This document shows positions 33,701-44,926 of a stretch of DNA of 64,000 nt, piece after piece. The notes beneath the pieces are model-generated. The model was not told where the DNA came from, did not search any database, and saw nothing but the letters and a program-made list of their open reading frames with translations. Position numbers and translations under genes: made by a program. Positions within the stretch are counted from its first letter, which is position 1; each line of letters opens with the position of its first letter. The DNA is taken from contig JAYESD010000002.1 in NCBI GenBank assembly GCA_036927565.1, positions 224,257,882-224,321,881 of the forward strand. The letters run 5' to 3'. Origin of the DNA: Tuctoria greenei. Its lineage: Eukaryota; Streptophyta; Magnoliopsida; Poales; Poaceae.

Positions 33701-33797
33701 AAGTATACTCGTTTGAACTTCAAAATTCACACAAAAATGCACACTAGGATGCAATATAGTTTCATTAATTTTATTTACATAAAATATGGGTGTTACA
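30775..33797 (-). repeat. 5' LTR of H (3023 bp)
   Basis: Starts TGTCATGCCC and ends GGTGTTACA on the plus strand, same length as the left LTR with scattered substitutions. The putative TATA is TACAAA here. A donor-like CCTAG|GTATGC lies on the minus strand at about 33099. Confidence 0.93.
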
Positions 33798-33802
33798 AAC
33801 AC
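33798..33802. repeat. Target site duplication of H, right copy
   Basis: AACAC, matching 21678-21682. Confidence 0.9.
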
Positions 33803-34640
33803 CGATGGTTGCATGCAGCAACGGAAATGACGGCGAGCAGAGGCGATGGTTGAGACCCTGGGCACAGAGGCTCATGCGCTGTGTATGGTGCAAACTGCAA
33901 ACCAGTGATGGGAGGAAGGAACACTTTTGTGAGCGAAGCAGCAAGGAGGATGATATTGTCGATTGAAAGACTGTTGCGGTGGCAAGCATCTGCCTGCTTG
34001 CAGCGCTGAGAGCAGCGGAAAAACTGCATGCCGAGTTGCCGACCTGACCTGTGGAACAACCTGTGGGACCAACCTCCCTCCTTCTTATCTTCATTCTAAT
34101 TGCAATTAACTATCTAACAGGCTCTATAAGTGTTAAATGTGGGCACGGGCACTAAACAAAATATGAGGAATGATTGATAAACTCAAATCTTGATTTTTGA
34201 CCATTTGGAGTTTGAAATTTTGAATCCAAAGTTGAAAGTGCCTCCTATGTTGTTTTTTAAATATATTGCAAACTTACTCCAAAAATGCTAGATATTTTAT
34301 GGGAGACCAATTAAATTAGGGAGAATCAGATTCTGAAATTTAATTCCACATTTGATCAAGTTTCCGTTCAATTCAACGTCACCATTGAATTAAATAGCAA
34401 ATATGCTTCAAAAATCAGGAAACTTGGCAGGGGCACTATTGGAAATCTGAGGAACCCAATGGTGAACCCAAATTTGTGATTTGACTTGGTTTGAATAGGA
34501 GCTTAGTTTGAATTTTTGAATTCCTTCATGTTAGGTGTAAATTAATTCCATTTTCTTTTACTCCAGGAATTTTGTTTTTCTTCTTCTCATTTTTACACCT
34601 CAAAGCTGAAGTGCATGATTGAAAATTTTGGGCTTTTACA

Positions 34641-34803
34641 GATGTGTTATGATAGTGAATGTTTGATGATGCTTCAGCACGAAGGAGTTGCTAATGAAAT
34701 TATGGGTGGCACTAGAATCGAATAGAATGAGAGTTGGTTGCTCATGTAAAGTGAACATGCCCGCTAAAACAGGTTCACCTTCCGGAATGATCTCAATGGC
34801 AGT
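34641..34803 (-). pseudogene. Protease fragment of gypsy element Z
   Basis: Minus-strand frame 'EPVLAGMFTLHEQPTLILF' then 'DSSATHNFISNSFVLKHH', a gypsy aspartic protease in which the usual DSG is DSS. It continues the Z gag interrupted by W (42046-42999). It stops abruptly at 34640, where an LTR begins; reverse transcriptase, RNase H, integrase and PPT are all missing. Confidence 0.78.
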
Positions 34804-35310
34804 TGTTAGGAAATCAGCGGAAAGCTACTCTAGCAACTCTACCGCATCACCCAGGAAACATGCGAGTACAGCGGTCATGGATCGTTACCACTAGATGCGC
34901 AGCGCAGCGGAACGTTGATGCGCGTCGGTGTAAGGGAAGTAGACGATCTCGTTCGTCTTCTCCTCGTCCTCGTCACAGCAGCAGGTAGACGATCACGATC
35001 GTCGTAGCCGATCAGCGCAGCAGTAGCAGCAACGCCTCCACGGAGTCCACACGTACGAAGAGGAACGCCGTGCACCGGTGTGCTAGCACCGCGTGCGCGG
35101 TAAGGGTCTCGGCGTGAGGCCTGCGAGGGGTGGCGGCTAGGGCTGTCACGTGGTGGGATGATTAGCCCCTAACCCTACCTCTCATATTTATAGGCGTACT
35201 AATGGGCTTTTAGGTCGCAGGCCCATTAGTACTCTAATTGCTTATGGATCAAATATCCAATAGGCCTGAACCCGAATTGTTATGATTGCCTCTTGGGCAC
35301 ATCACCAACA
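34804..35310 (-). repeat. 3' LTR of W (507 bp)
   Basis: TGTTAGGAAATC...CACCAACA on the plus strand. Minus-strand CCTATAAATATGAGAGG (about 35180-35196) is a good TATA region. Confidence 0.95.
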
Positions 35311-35325
35311 ATCTCCCACTTGCAC
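35311..35325 (-). other. Polypurine tract of W
   Basis: Minus-strand GTGCAAGTGGGAGATT immediately before the 3' LTR start TGTTGGTG. Confidence 0.8.
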
Positions 35326-36254
35326 TAGAGACAATCATCTAGCCAAGATTTTCGATATTCCAACTCCTTAAGTGTGTGACCCGTTAGGTTCATGAGCAGT
35401 CGGTTGTGAATGGAAACCATTTCCAACCACAAGTCAGTAGAGGTACCTAGCAGGACATACTGACTCCCGACTGTACATAAAGATCATATCGGCCGAACCT
35501 AGATACATTCAACATGCTAATCCCTTTGCCTCACGATACCAGTCAAGCTCAAGGCGAGATGCGTGCCATCCTTGTGATAGCTCGACCATTCACTCGATCA
35601 AATAGTGGATTCATTCCGTGACTAACTTTTAGTCACTGTGATTAACCTTTAATCACCTTGGCATGGCCATGCACTTTCAGATCCAACTATCTCGAGGGGC
35701 CCATAGATATCTCTCCTGTTATTTAGGAGGGGCAAATCCCATCTTGATCCGCGCACATCACATTCTATGTTTCATTATATACCCGAAGACTACTTTTATG
35801 ACTACCCAGTTACGGAGTAGCGTTTGGTAGTCTCAAAGTACACAACTACGCATAGTGAGAAACAATGGCGATCTCAGGTCTAAGGATCTAGCAGGTGTAT
35901 CACTCAAGACCAACTGATGGCACATATGGAAATAACAATCCCAGCAGTGTCTTGGAGTGGGTCAATCCAACACCATGTTCACTAACATGTGTTCACATTA
36001 TTAATTTGATATCTCTATATCTATGATCCGTGAAACGTGATCATCAATTAATACATGTGCTAGTCTGTATGCAATCATTATCTCATATAATGATATAGAC
36101 TAGGGATCATCTAGAGTAACATTACTTTTAACACAGAGTTTCACGAACAAGTCACATACTTGATGATCAATGTAGATAATGATTACTCATATAACAATTT
36201 ATTTAATAGTACATAAACATAGCTGTGACACAAGTCTCCCACTACACATTATGA
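35326..36254 (-). other. 3' untranslated region of W between pol and PPT
   Basis: About 0.93 kb with no supported ORF; non-coding part of the element. Confidence 0.7.
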
Positions 36255-39200
36255 TCACTGATGTAAGTATCTAATACCCATAGATCTCGTGTGTGCCTCA
36301 TGCTTTGATTGTGGAAGAGGCTTTGTCAACGGATCTGCAATATTCAAATCCGTGTGCACCTTGCATATCTTCACATCACCTCGGTCGATGATCTCTCGAA
36401 TGAGGTGATAGCGTCGTAGTATGTGTTTGGATCGTTTGTGTGATCTAGGCTCCTTTGCCTGTGCGATGGCTCCACTATTGTCACAGTAGAGATCCACAGG
36501 ACTGGACGCGCTAGGAACAACACCCAACTCAGAAACAAATTTTCTGATCCAAACAGCCTCCTTTGCAGTTTCATAAGCTGCAATATACTCCGCCTCTGTG
36601 GTTGAATCTGCTACTGTATCTTGCTTGGAACTTTTCCAGCTCACTGCCCCTCCATTGAGGCAGAATACAAAACCGGATTGCGATCTAGAATCATCCTTAT
36701 CAGTTTGGAAGCTGGCATCAGTGTAACCTTTTACAACCAGCTCTTCTTCACCTCCAAACACTAAGAATGCATCCTTAGTTCTTCTTAAGTACTTAAGGAT
36801 GTTTTTGACAACGGTCCAATGAGCCTCACCAAAATCTGATTGATATCTACTCGTGATACTTAGAGCATAAGATACATCTGGGCGTGTACATAGCATGGCA
36901 TACATGATGGATCCAATAGCCGAAGCATAAGGAATCGCTTTCATCCTCTTTTGCTCATCAGGTGTCGAAGGACCCTGACTCTTGCTTAAAGTAATGCCAT
37001 GTGACATTGGCAAGAAACCTTTCTTGGAATCTTGCATATTGAACCGATTCAATATCTTGTCAATATATGTATCTTGACTTAATCCAATTAGCCTTTTAGA
37101 TCTATCTCTATAGATCTTTATGCCCAAAATATACGTTGCCTCTCCTAAATCCTTCATTGAGAAACTTTTTCTTAATGAGGATTTAACATCATCAAGCATT
37201 GAAATGTCATTTCCGATCAATAATATGTCATCTACATATAGGACCAGAAATACATGTGTGCTCCCACTAAACTTCTTGTAAATACAAGGTTCTTCTACGT
37301 TCTTGATGAAACCAAACCCTTTGATTACTTCATCAAAACGCAGATTCCAACTCCGAGATGCTTGCTTCAGTCCATAGATGGACTTTTGAAGCTTGCATAT
37401 TTTACTAGCATTTTTAGGATCGACAAAACCCTCAGGTTGTGTCATGTACACATCCTCAGTCAGACTTCCATTAAGAAAGGCTGTTTTGACATCCATTTGC
37501 CATATTTCATAATCAAAATATGCAGCAATTGCTAGAAGAATCCGAACAGACTTAAGCATTGCAACGGGTGAGAAAGTTTCATCATAATCAACACCTTGAA
37601 TTTGTTTGAAACCTTTCGCTACCAATCGCGCTTTATAGATGTGAACATTTCCATCCATATCAGTCTTTTTCTTGAAAATCCATCTACAATCGATAGGTCT
37701 CACACCTTCGATTGGATCAACCAAGTTCCAAACTTGATTTTCATGCATGGATTCAATTTCAGATTTCATGGCTTCAAGCCACTTCTCAGAGTCGGGTCCC
37801 ATCATTGCTTCAGTATAGGTCGTGGGCTCATTATTGTCTAACAATATCATGTCATGCTGCTCCGTGGTTAGAAGCGTTAACTTTTCAGTCGCACGACGTA
37901 CCCTCGTAGACCTTCGTGGGGCTGGTGTTTCATCAACTGGTTGCACAACATCTTGTACATCCTGTATAGGATCGGTGGGTGTTGAAACATTTTCAGGTAT
38001 TTCTTGAATTTCTTCAAGATGCACCTTGCTCCCACTAACTCCTTTTGAGAGAAACTCTTTCTCCAAGAAGACACCATTGCGAGCGGTAAACACTTTACCC
38101 TCTGCTTTATTATAAAAATAATACCCTTTGGTTTCCCTAGGATATCCCACAAAGAAGCATTTGTCTGATTTTGGAGTGAGTTTGTCTGACGTCAAACGTT
38201 TGACATAAACATCACATCCCCAAACTTTGAGGAAAGACAATCCGGGACGTTTCCCGGTCCACATCTCATATGGTGTCTTCTCAACAGACTTAGTTGGGAC
38301 TCTGTTTAGTGTAAACGCAGCAGTTTCAAGAGCATAACCCCAAAAGGATAGTGGAAGATCTGCTTGGCTCATCATCGACCTAACCATGTCCAACAAGGTT
38401 CGGTTCCTCCGCTCGGACACCCCATTCCATTGAGGCGTTCCAGGTGGAGTCAATTGTGGAACAATTCCACATTGTTTCAAATGATCATAAAATTCATGGC
38501 TCAAATATTCACCCCCACGATCAGATCGTAGAAATTTGATTGTCTTGCCCAATTGATTATGTACTTCATTCTGAAATTCTTTGAACTTTTCAAAGGATTC
38601 AGACTTGTGCCTCATTAGGTAGACATAACCATATCTACTAAAGTCATCGGTAAATGTGATGAAGTACTGAAAACCACCTCTGGCAATTGAACTCATTGGT
38701 CCACATACATCTGTGTGTATAAGTCCCAACAAGTCAGTCGCCCTCTCACTTTGACCAGTGAAGGGTGCTTTGGTCATCTTCCCAAACAAACAAGATTCGC
38801 ATGTGTCAAGTGATTCAAAATCAAATGAGCTTAGTAAACCATCTTTATGGAGTTTTTCAATGCGTTTCTCATTTATATGACCTAAGCGACAATGCCAAAT
38901 AAAAGTGGGACTTAGATCATTATGACGAGCCCTTTTGGTATTAATGTTACAAACAGTTTTATCCTCAAGATCAAGAACATATAATCCATTCACCAATGGA
39001 CATTGAGCATAGAAAATATTATTATAATAAATAGAACAACATTTGTTCTTTATTACAATCTCATAACCATCAACTTCTTCTAAACACGAAGAAGAGATAA
39101 TATTCTTGCTCAAAGTAGGAATGCAATAACAATTATTCAATTCCAAAACTAATCCTGAGGGTAATGACAAGTGGTAAGTTCCGACAGCTATGACCGCAAC

Positions 39201-40220
39201 CTTTGCTCCATTGCCAACACGAACATCCAACTCGCCTTTTGCAAATCTTCTAGTCTCACTTAGACCCTGCAATGATTTGCAAGTGTGAATCATCGATCCG
39301 GTATCAAATACCCATGATTCACTAGAAGATAATGCAATGTTAATTTCTATAACATTTATACCTGAAGCGGAAGTCTCACTTCCCTTCTTCTTCTTCATAT
39401 CCTCCAAGTACTTCTTGCAGTTCCTAGACCAGTGTCCCTTACCATGACAGTGAAAGCATTCATCATCAGGAGAAGGGCCAGATTTGCCCTTTGGCTTAGA
39501 CTTTGAGCTTGAGGGCTCATCGGGAACCTTTCCCTTGCCTTTGCCTTTAGGATGCGTCACACGCTTCCTCTTTTTATTCTCCTTTTGTACCATCATCACA
39601 TGATTGGTATTTTTCTTAATGCTTTCTTCGGCTGTTTTAAGCATCCCATGCAATTCAGCCAAAGTTTTCTCCATGCCATTCATTTGAAAATTCAATATGA
39701 ATGGCTCGTAGCTCGGTGGGAGCGACTGGAGAACAACGTCAATAGCCATATCATCCTTGAGTTCAGAACCAAGTTTGCCCAAAGTTTCAATGTAACCAAT
39801 CATCTTGATTACATGAGGGCTGACCGGGCTACCCTCCGCCAGCTTGCATGAGAACAAGGACTTTGAGATATTGTATCTTTCAGCTCTTGCTTGATTCTCA
39901 AACATTCCACGCAGTCCCTCAATCATAGAATAAGCATCTGTATGCTCATACTGTTTTTGTAGATCAGGGGACATAGTGGCAAGCATGAGGCAGCTTACAT
40001 TAAGCGCATCATCGCAGTGCTTCGTATAAGCTCTACGTGCTGCATTAGTTGCATCAGCTGGGAGGTCATCAGGGTAAGGTTGCAGAAGAACGTACTCGGT
40101 TTTCTCTTGCCTGAGAACGATTCTCAGGTTGCGGTACCAATCGATAAAGTTAGCTCCATTGAGCTTTTCCTTTTCAAGCACAGATCGCAAATTGAAACCG
40201 GAATTGTTACTAGCAGACAT
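36255..40220 (-). CDS. gag-pol: Copia gag-pol polyprotein, 1321 aa, element W
   Basis: A single frame carries all domains. Gag capsid is residues 1-200; the CCHC knuckle CFHCHGKGHWSRNC is 255-268; the protease active site DTGS is 306-309; the integrase zinc region is about 443-477, with core residues D504, D567 and E603 (35 residues between the last two); reverse transcriptase runs about 830-1070 with YVDD at 995-998; RNase H has D1168, E1209 and D1247. No key residue is missing. The order protease-integrase-RT defines Ty1/copia. The protein would carry out particle assembly, cDNA synthesis and integration. Lineage is uncertain (TAR/Tork side likely). The first Met follows a 1.3 kb leader; it opens the conserved copia gag sequence 'GFNLRSVLEKEKLNG'. 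Confidence 0.96.
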   Translation of the reverse strand: MSASNNSGFNLRSVLEKEKLNGANFIDWYRNLRIVLRQEKTEYVLLQPYPDDLPADATNAARRAYTKHCDDALNVSCLMLATMSPDLQKQYEHTDAYSMIEGLRGMFENQARAERYNISKSLFSCKLAEGSPVSPHVIKMIGYIETLGKLGSELKDDMAIDVVLQSLPPSYEPFILNFQMNGMEKTLAELHGMLKTAEESIKKNTNHVMMVQKENKKRKRVTHPKGKGKGKVPDEPSSSKSKPKGKSGPSPDDECFHCHGKGHWSRNCKKYLEDMKKKKGSETSASGINVIEINIALSSSESWVFDTGSMIHTCKSLQGLSETRRFAKGELDVRVGNGAKVAVIAVGTYHLSLPSGLVLELNNCYCIPTLSKNIISSSCLEEVDGYEIVIKNKCCSIYYNNIFYAQCPLVNGLYVLDLEDKTVCNINTKRARHNDLSPTFIWHCRLGHINEKRIEKLHKDGLLSSFDFESLDTCESCLFGKMTKAPFTGQSERATDLLGLIHTDVCGPMSSIARGGFQYFITFTDDFSRYGYVYLMRHKSESFEKFKEFQNEVHNQLGKTIKFLRSDRGGEYLSHEFYDHLKQCGIVPQLTPPGTPQWNGVSERRNRTLLDMVRSMMSQADLPLSFWGYALETAAFTLNRVPTKSVEKTPYEMWTGKRPGLSFLKVWGCDVYVKRLTSDKLTPKSDKCFFVGYPRETKGYYFYNKAEGKVFTARNGVFLEKEFLSKGVSGSKVHLEEIQEIPENVSTPTDPIQDVQDVVQPVDETPAPRRSTRVRRATEKLTLLTTEQHDMILLDNNEPTTYTEAMMGPDSEKWLEAMKSEIESMHENQVWNLVDPIEGVRPIDCRWIFKKKTDMDGNVHIYKARLVAKGFKQIQGVDYDETFSPVAMLKSVRILLAIAAYFDYEIWQMDVKTAFLNGSLTEDVYMTQPEGFVDPKNASKICKLQKSIYGLKQASRSWNLRFDEVIKGFGFIKNVEEPCIYKKFSGSTHVFLVLYVDDILLIGNDISMLDDVKSSLRKSFSMKDLGEATYILGIKIYRDRSKRLIGLSQDTYIDKILNRFNMQDSKKGFLPMSHGITLSKSQGPSTPDEQKRMKAIPYASAIGSIMYAMLCTRPDVSYALSITSRYQSDFGEAHWTVVKNILKYLRRTKDAFLVFGGEEELVVKGYTDASFQTDKDDSRSQSGFVFCLNGGAVSWKSSKQDTVADSTTEAEYIAAYETAKEAVWIRKFVSELGVVPSASSPVDLYCDNSGAIAQAKEPRSHKRSKHILRRYHLIREIIDRGDVKICKVHTDLNIADPLTKPLPQSKHEAHTRSMGIRYLHQ

Positions 40221-41519
40221 GATCTACAATAGAAAATAAATATGCAAGGTTTAGCACTATGTTATGTACCAATCTTCTATTAACAGTTTAATAAAAGATA
40301 TTACCACTATATTATCATCGTCTTCCCTCTAACGATATATAGTGGTTCAAGATCCATATTCACTAATTCCTAGTGAGCTTTGGCTTCACGGCTAGGAATA
40401 TAGTGACATAGGTAAACAACAATTGTTAATCATATCCCTATATGACTCTTGTTTGTTGGGTGACATCCAATGCCCCGGCTCCCAACTCTATGCCATAAAG
40501 CCCAAAACCGTTTTGATAGCTTTGTTGAGTAAACCAACACTATGCATGTGAATGTCCAACATTCACCCTATGAATTATGATAGATGATGGTACTTTGCTT
40601 TGGCAAACCTACCACACAACGATCAAAATAACATAGGTGCAGCTATTGGTAAATGGCATCAAATGCTCAACTTTTGTGAGGGAAGCTATTCTATCATGAC
40701 AAAACATCCACCATATGAAGAGCATGAAAAGAAAGTAATAAGCATCACAGGCATATGATAATATCGCATTGTGAATAGTATGGCCTTTAGAATCATAATG
40801 GTCTCCATCGCCATGGTTCCATTAAGATCTGAGCTGCCATGCTTCCCTTCTTGTGGTGATCTTCATCTCCACCATGCTTGAGGACATCTCCATGATAATA
40901 AAAGAAGCTAATACAATTAATAGCTATCAAATAAATTACAAGAGAGATCAAGCATCACAGGTCGACACGCAGGTCGTTATACAATTATGTGAGAACCTCA
41001 ACCCGGTTGTGTTAATTTTGCAGCACGCAGGCCGCACGAATATTACACACAGATTATCACATCACATTAGGCCATACCATTCACATCATTCCCTGCAAAA
41101 ACGAGTTAAGCGTAGAACGGTTTCTAGCGCAAAACGATATTATGTAATCGCTATAGCAGACAGCAAAACGGCGGTCCCGAAATCACTATGAAAATCTCAT
41201 CGGATTGATCAAATCACCCCGAATCCGAGACATTCAGAATGTCTCAAATTTTCAATGTGATCGGTTATTCATGAGTAGATCGCGACTCATGACCGTGGTC
41301 TGTTGGCTCAATCTGTTAGCTATGTACGCGATTAGTCCCGATGGTGATTCCAGCCGGTAGGGACAGGTTGCGCACACAGCAGAGAAGGAGCACGAACTGA
41401 CCCTTTAGTCATATACGATCGCAATCAACTCTAACCAATTCCAAACCCCAAAAACCGTGCGAAAAATTCATCGTATGAACATGTCTGCAGTAGATCCAGA
41501 CCAAAAACTATGCAAGTCG
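40221..41519 (-). other. 5' untranslated leader of W
   Basis: About 1.3 kb between PBS and the polyprotein start, without supported coding sequence. Probably contains packaging and possibly splicing signals, none of which I can identify. Confidence 0.7.
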
Positions 41520-41531
41520 GCTCTGATGCCA
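41520..41531 (-). other. Primer binding site of W
   Basis: Minus-strand TGGCATCAGAGC, one base from the 5' LTR end at 41533. Confidence 0.9.
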
Positions 41532-41532
41532 C

Positions 41533-42039
41533 TGTTAGGAAATCAGCGGAAAGCTACTCTAGCAACTCTACCGCATCACCCAGGAAACATGCGAGTACAG
41601 CGGTCATGGATCGTTACCACTAGATGCGCAGCGCAGCGGAACGTTGATGCGCGTCGGTGTAAGGGAAGTAGACGATCTCGTTCGTCTTCTCCTCGTCCTC
41701 GTCACAGCAGCAGGTAGACGATCACGATCGTCGTAGCCGATCAGCGCAGCAGTAGCAGCAACGCCTCCACGGAGTCCACACGTACGAAGAGGAACGCCGT
41801 GCACCGGTGTGCTAGCACCGCGTGCGCGGTAAGGGTCTCGGCGTGAGGCCTGCGAGGGGTGGCGGCTAGGGCTGTCACGTGGTGGGATGATTAGCCCCTA
41901 ACCCTACCTCTCATATTTATAGGCGTACTAATGGGCTTTTAGGTCGCAGGCCCATTAGTACTCTAATTGCTTATGGATCAAATATCCAATAGGCCTGAAC
42001 CCGAATTGTTATGATTGCCTCTTGGGCACATCACCAACA
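41533..42039 (-). repeat. 5' LTR of W (507 bp)
   Basis: Same length as 34804-35310 and no difference noticed on reading the two side by side. Confidence 0.95.
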
Positions 42040-42045
42040 ATATAG

Positions 42046-42999
42046 TTAACACTGCCAGACATTGATAAAGCTTTCTTCGAATGTTCAAGATGCTGATCTG
42101 AGCATTCGTGAGCTGGCATATGGCTGCAGCTCCTCTCAGCTTTACGGTAATCTCGTGCTAAACGAACCCTTTGCTTTACACTGAATTGAGGTGGATATAA
42201 CTCTTGTACCTCACTTTGTGGTAGGACTGCACGAATAGTATTTGGTTGCTGCTGTTGAGGTGTAGGAAATATTTGCGTTCTCATCTGACGTGGAGGCGCA
42301 CAATTCATTAACTGCAGTTGTGGTTGCTATGGTTGCACCACGGACTGAATTTTCTGACCGGATGGCAAATAATACCTCACTCGATATCTCGGGAGGAATG
42401 TCACTATTACTATCCGGTTGTATGCTTCTTTTCTTCTCCGCTTCACCACGGAGATGCATATCTTCTTTAACAATAGCGGCATTAACCAACTCGTTGTAGT
42501 TACTGTTATTGAATAAAACCACTCGCTCCTTAAGTTCAGCATTCAAGACTCGGAAAAAGTAATCACATTTCATAGTTTCCAAGGCCACATAATGAGTTAC
42601 ATACTGCATCAAGCGGTTGAATTTTTTGAAATATTTGTAAGAAGTCATTTCTCGTTGCTTTAACTCCATGAAGTCTTCAAACTTCGTTCTAATGATTCCA
42701 GAACAGACGCGACGTGCACGGAAAGCATTCCAAAATTCATCCCACGTCACACGACGATCATCATGAAGAGTGGCGAGATATTCCACCCACCAAGCTCCAG
42801 CGGCTCTGTGAAGTTGTTGAGCGGCATGTGAAGCCTTTTGATACTCATCACATCGTAGCTGCTCGAAATTGGATTTAAGAACCCGAGCCAATGATATGGC
42901 TCCAAGGGTTCTTTTGCTTCCGAGAAGGTAGGTGGTTGCATCGCCAGAAAATCCAAATAAGTGCTCGAGGTTGGAGCACATTGTTAAGTCTCCTGTCAT
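42046..42999 (-). pseudogene. gag: Gag of gypsy element Z, frameshifted
   Basis: A 262-codon open piece (42999-42211) carries the retrotransposon gag domain: 'AAGAWWVEYLATLHDDRRVTW', 'FEDFMELKQREMTSYKYFKKF', 'MKCDYFFRVLNAELKERV'. The C-terminal part continues in another frame (42308-42046) to 'GSVNYI', where W interrupts; the reading resumes at 34803 with the protease. The expected zinc knuckle region has lost its cysteine pattern. Related to chromovirus/Tekay-type gag but clearly a different family from H. Confidence 0.8.
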
Positions 43000-44909
43000 A
43001 TACCTTGTTGTACAAGGGTTTGCAGATACTCCTCCATCTTGGATAATATTGCAGTCAATTCAATTGGCGGTGGCGCCTGCGATGAGATCGCGGCATTCAT
43101 GCCTCGACTAGAATCTCCAACTTCGGGTTGACAATGTGTACGCACCATACTGCACGAAATGGATTTTGAATTGAGTTAAAATTCAAACTCAGAAGTCAAG
43201 AGAAGATAATCAGAACATGAACATGGTATGGTCTTTGTGAAAGTATAACAACACTCATGTTGGAACATATCTCAATGTACACATAACCGATCAAGTTTCT
43301 GTTCCAACCGAACAGTCTGGAGAAAGTTGAAATTTTCATCCAGTTAGAGGCAAAATCAGGACTTGAGTAAAACTACAAAGTTGTAGTACACTCAAAGGCC
43401 TTACCAGAATGTAGTTACTGACCCTATAGAATTTGTGGTTGAGCAGATATAGATTTTTAAAGTTTGACAAAGTTCCCAGATTTCCAGAGAAATTTTGACA
43501 GCACTTCCTTTGTATATTGTGGATTTGGCCACAGTTTTACAAATAGATAATATCAAAATTTGCCAAAACTTTAAAATACAACATTGTAATACACATCACA
43601 ATTATTACAGAAATGTATCACATGAGGCTATTCGAGTTTTATACTAAGAGATATGACAAAAATAGTACAAGGTCCAGAAAAGGGTTCCAGTTTCTGTCCA
43701 GTTTAGCAGACTTTTGAACTTTAAACTTTTGAATATGTTAGAATTGGATTCTTCTCTGGAGTTCAACAAAAAATGATGTAGAAGAGTTCCTAATATTTCC
43801 ATCCATGTGAAATACACCTTCATTGGAGTTTTCCGCTGAGAGTTATGGATTTTCAGAGTCAGATCAAACTCCTGACAGAAAAAAGAGGCTCTGGTTTTTT
43901 AATAACTAGTGTTTAAACCTATTCCAACTTTGAAACTTAGTTAAAAATCAGGGATGAATAGCTAATGATGGTATTCTTACATCCTCTTGAGTCCATTTTA
44001 CAGTGATCTTCATAATGCATTGATGGGATACATGTCGGTACTACGTGCCTCACGAAAGTGAAAATCCTAACCGGATTATACCGGCATATGCGTCTAAATC
44101 GGTGACACTATAAACGGTCACTCGCAAACTTTTTCTAAGCGCAATACAATCATGCGGTTAGTGTACCTGCATAAGACACTCAATTTATAGAACACTCAGT
44201 ATGGTGCCGTACGGCACGGCCCGAACGGACGATCATTTCAGGCAGTCACAATAATATATATGAAAGTAAGAACACCCGTCCCGTAACATTCCATATGGGC
44301 CGCCCCGAGCTGAGCCACTTCTCGAGGTACATGACCGGATTTTCTACCACCCGACGGGGGTCCCACGTCTTTGCCTAATGCTGCACCAGTAGGAGGCGCT
44401 TTCGCGAATTTCTTAAAAAACACACTACATGCTTTTCAGCCGCACGATAGGTGGCCACGCCTTTTATTTCTTGCTCTAGGGATCAGGGTTGCGTATGGCC
44501 CTTTGAACATCGAATGTTCAAGAGTTGCGTACTTCGTGTTTTTGAACCACGATGGGGTATTCTTGCTTTTGCCTGAAGCACGTCTGGGAGCAGCATTTTC
44601 ATATGTTCCCAGAACCATGAGAAGGTTCAAAGACTCATATTGACTTCCGTGTCAAGCCAAGAAAACCATCACCGTACTACCTCTCGTACGGGGGAGCTTA
44701 CCATAATTGATATGCTTGCGGTGGCGTATCTTACCTCTTACCTGATGTCGGAGCATCGTTACTGAATATAATAACACATATATTAGCTTTCCACCTTAAG
44801 TAACAAATACTGTAGTAGACCTTATGTGGGCATATTGAGTAATCCTCACTCGACAACATAGAAGTTTTCAAAAATAGGCTCTTTTCACGCGTGCTATTCT
44901 CAATGCAGT
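43000..44909 (-). other. 5' leader of Z
   Basis: No supported ORF. Matches 16061-18181 in order and motifs (for example GGTACTACGTGCCTC at about 44038 and 17425). Confidence 0.65.
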
Positions 44910-44921
44910 TCTGATGCCAAG
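44910..44921 (-). other. Primer binding site of Z, slightly decayed
   Basis: Minus-strand TGGCATCAGAAC, corresponding to TGGTATCAGAGC at 18182-18193. Confidence 0.65.
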
Positions 44922-44926
44922 CTATA

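Larger units (their letters stand above)
34804..42039 (-). mobile_element. Element W: complete, apparently intact Ty1/copia retrotransposon
   Basis: 7,236 bp with two 507-bp LTRs that look identical by eye, a Met-tRNA PBS (41520-41531), a PPT (35311-35325) and one unbroken 1321-codon gag-pol ORF. It lies between the gag and protease of Z. The flanks (GCAGT left, ATATA right) do not form a target duplication. By LTR identity it is the youngest element in the window. Confidence 0.95.
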
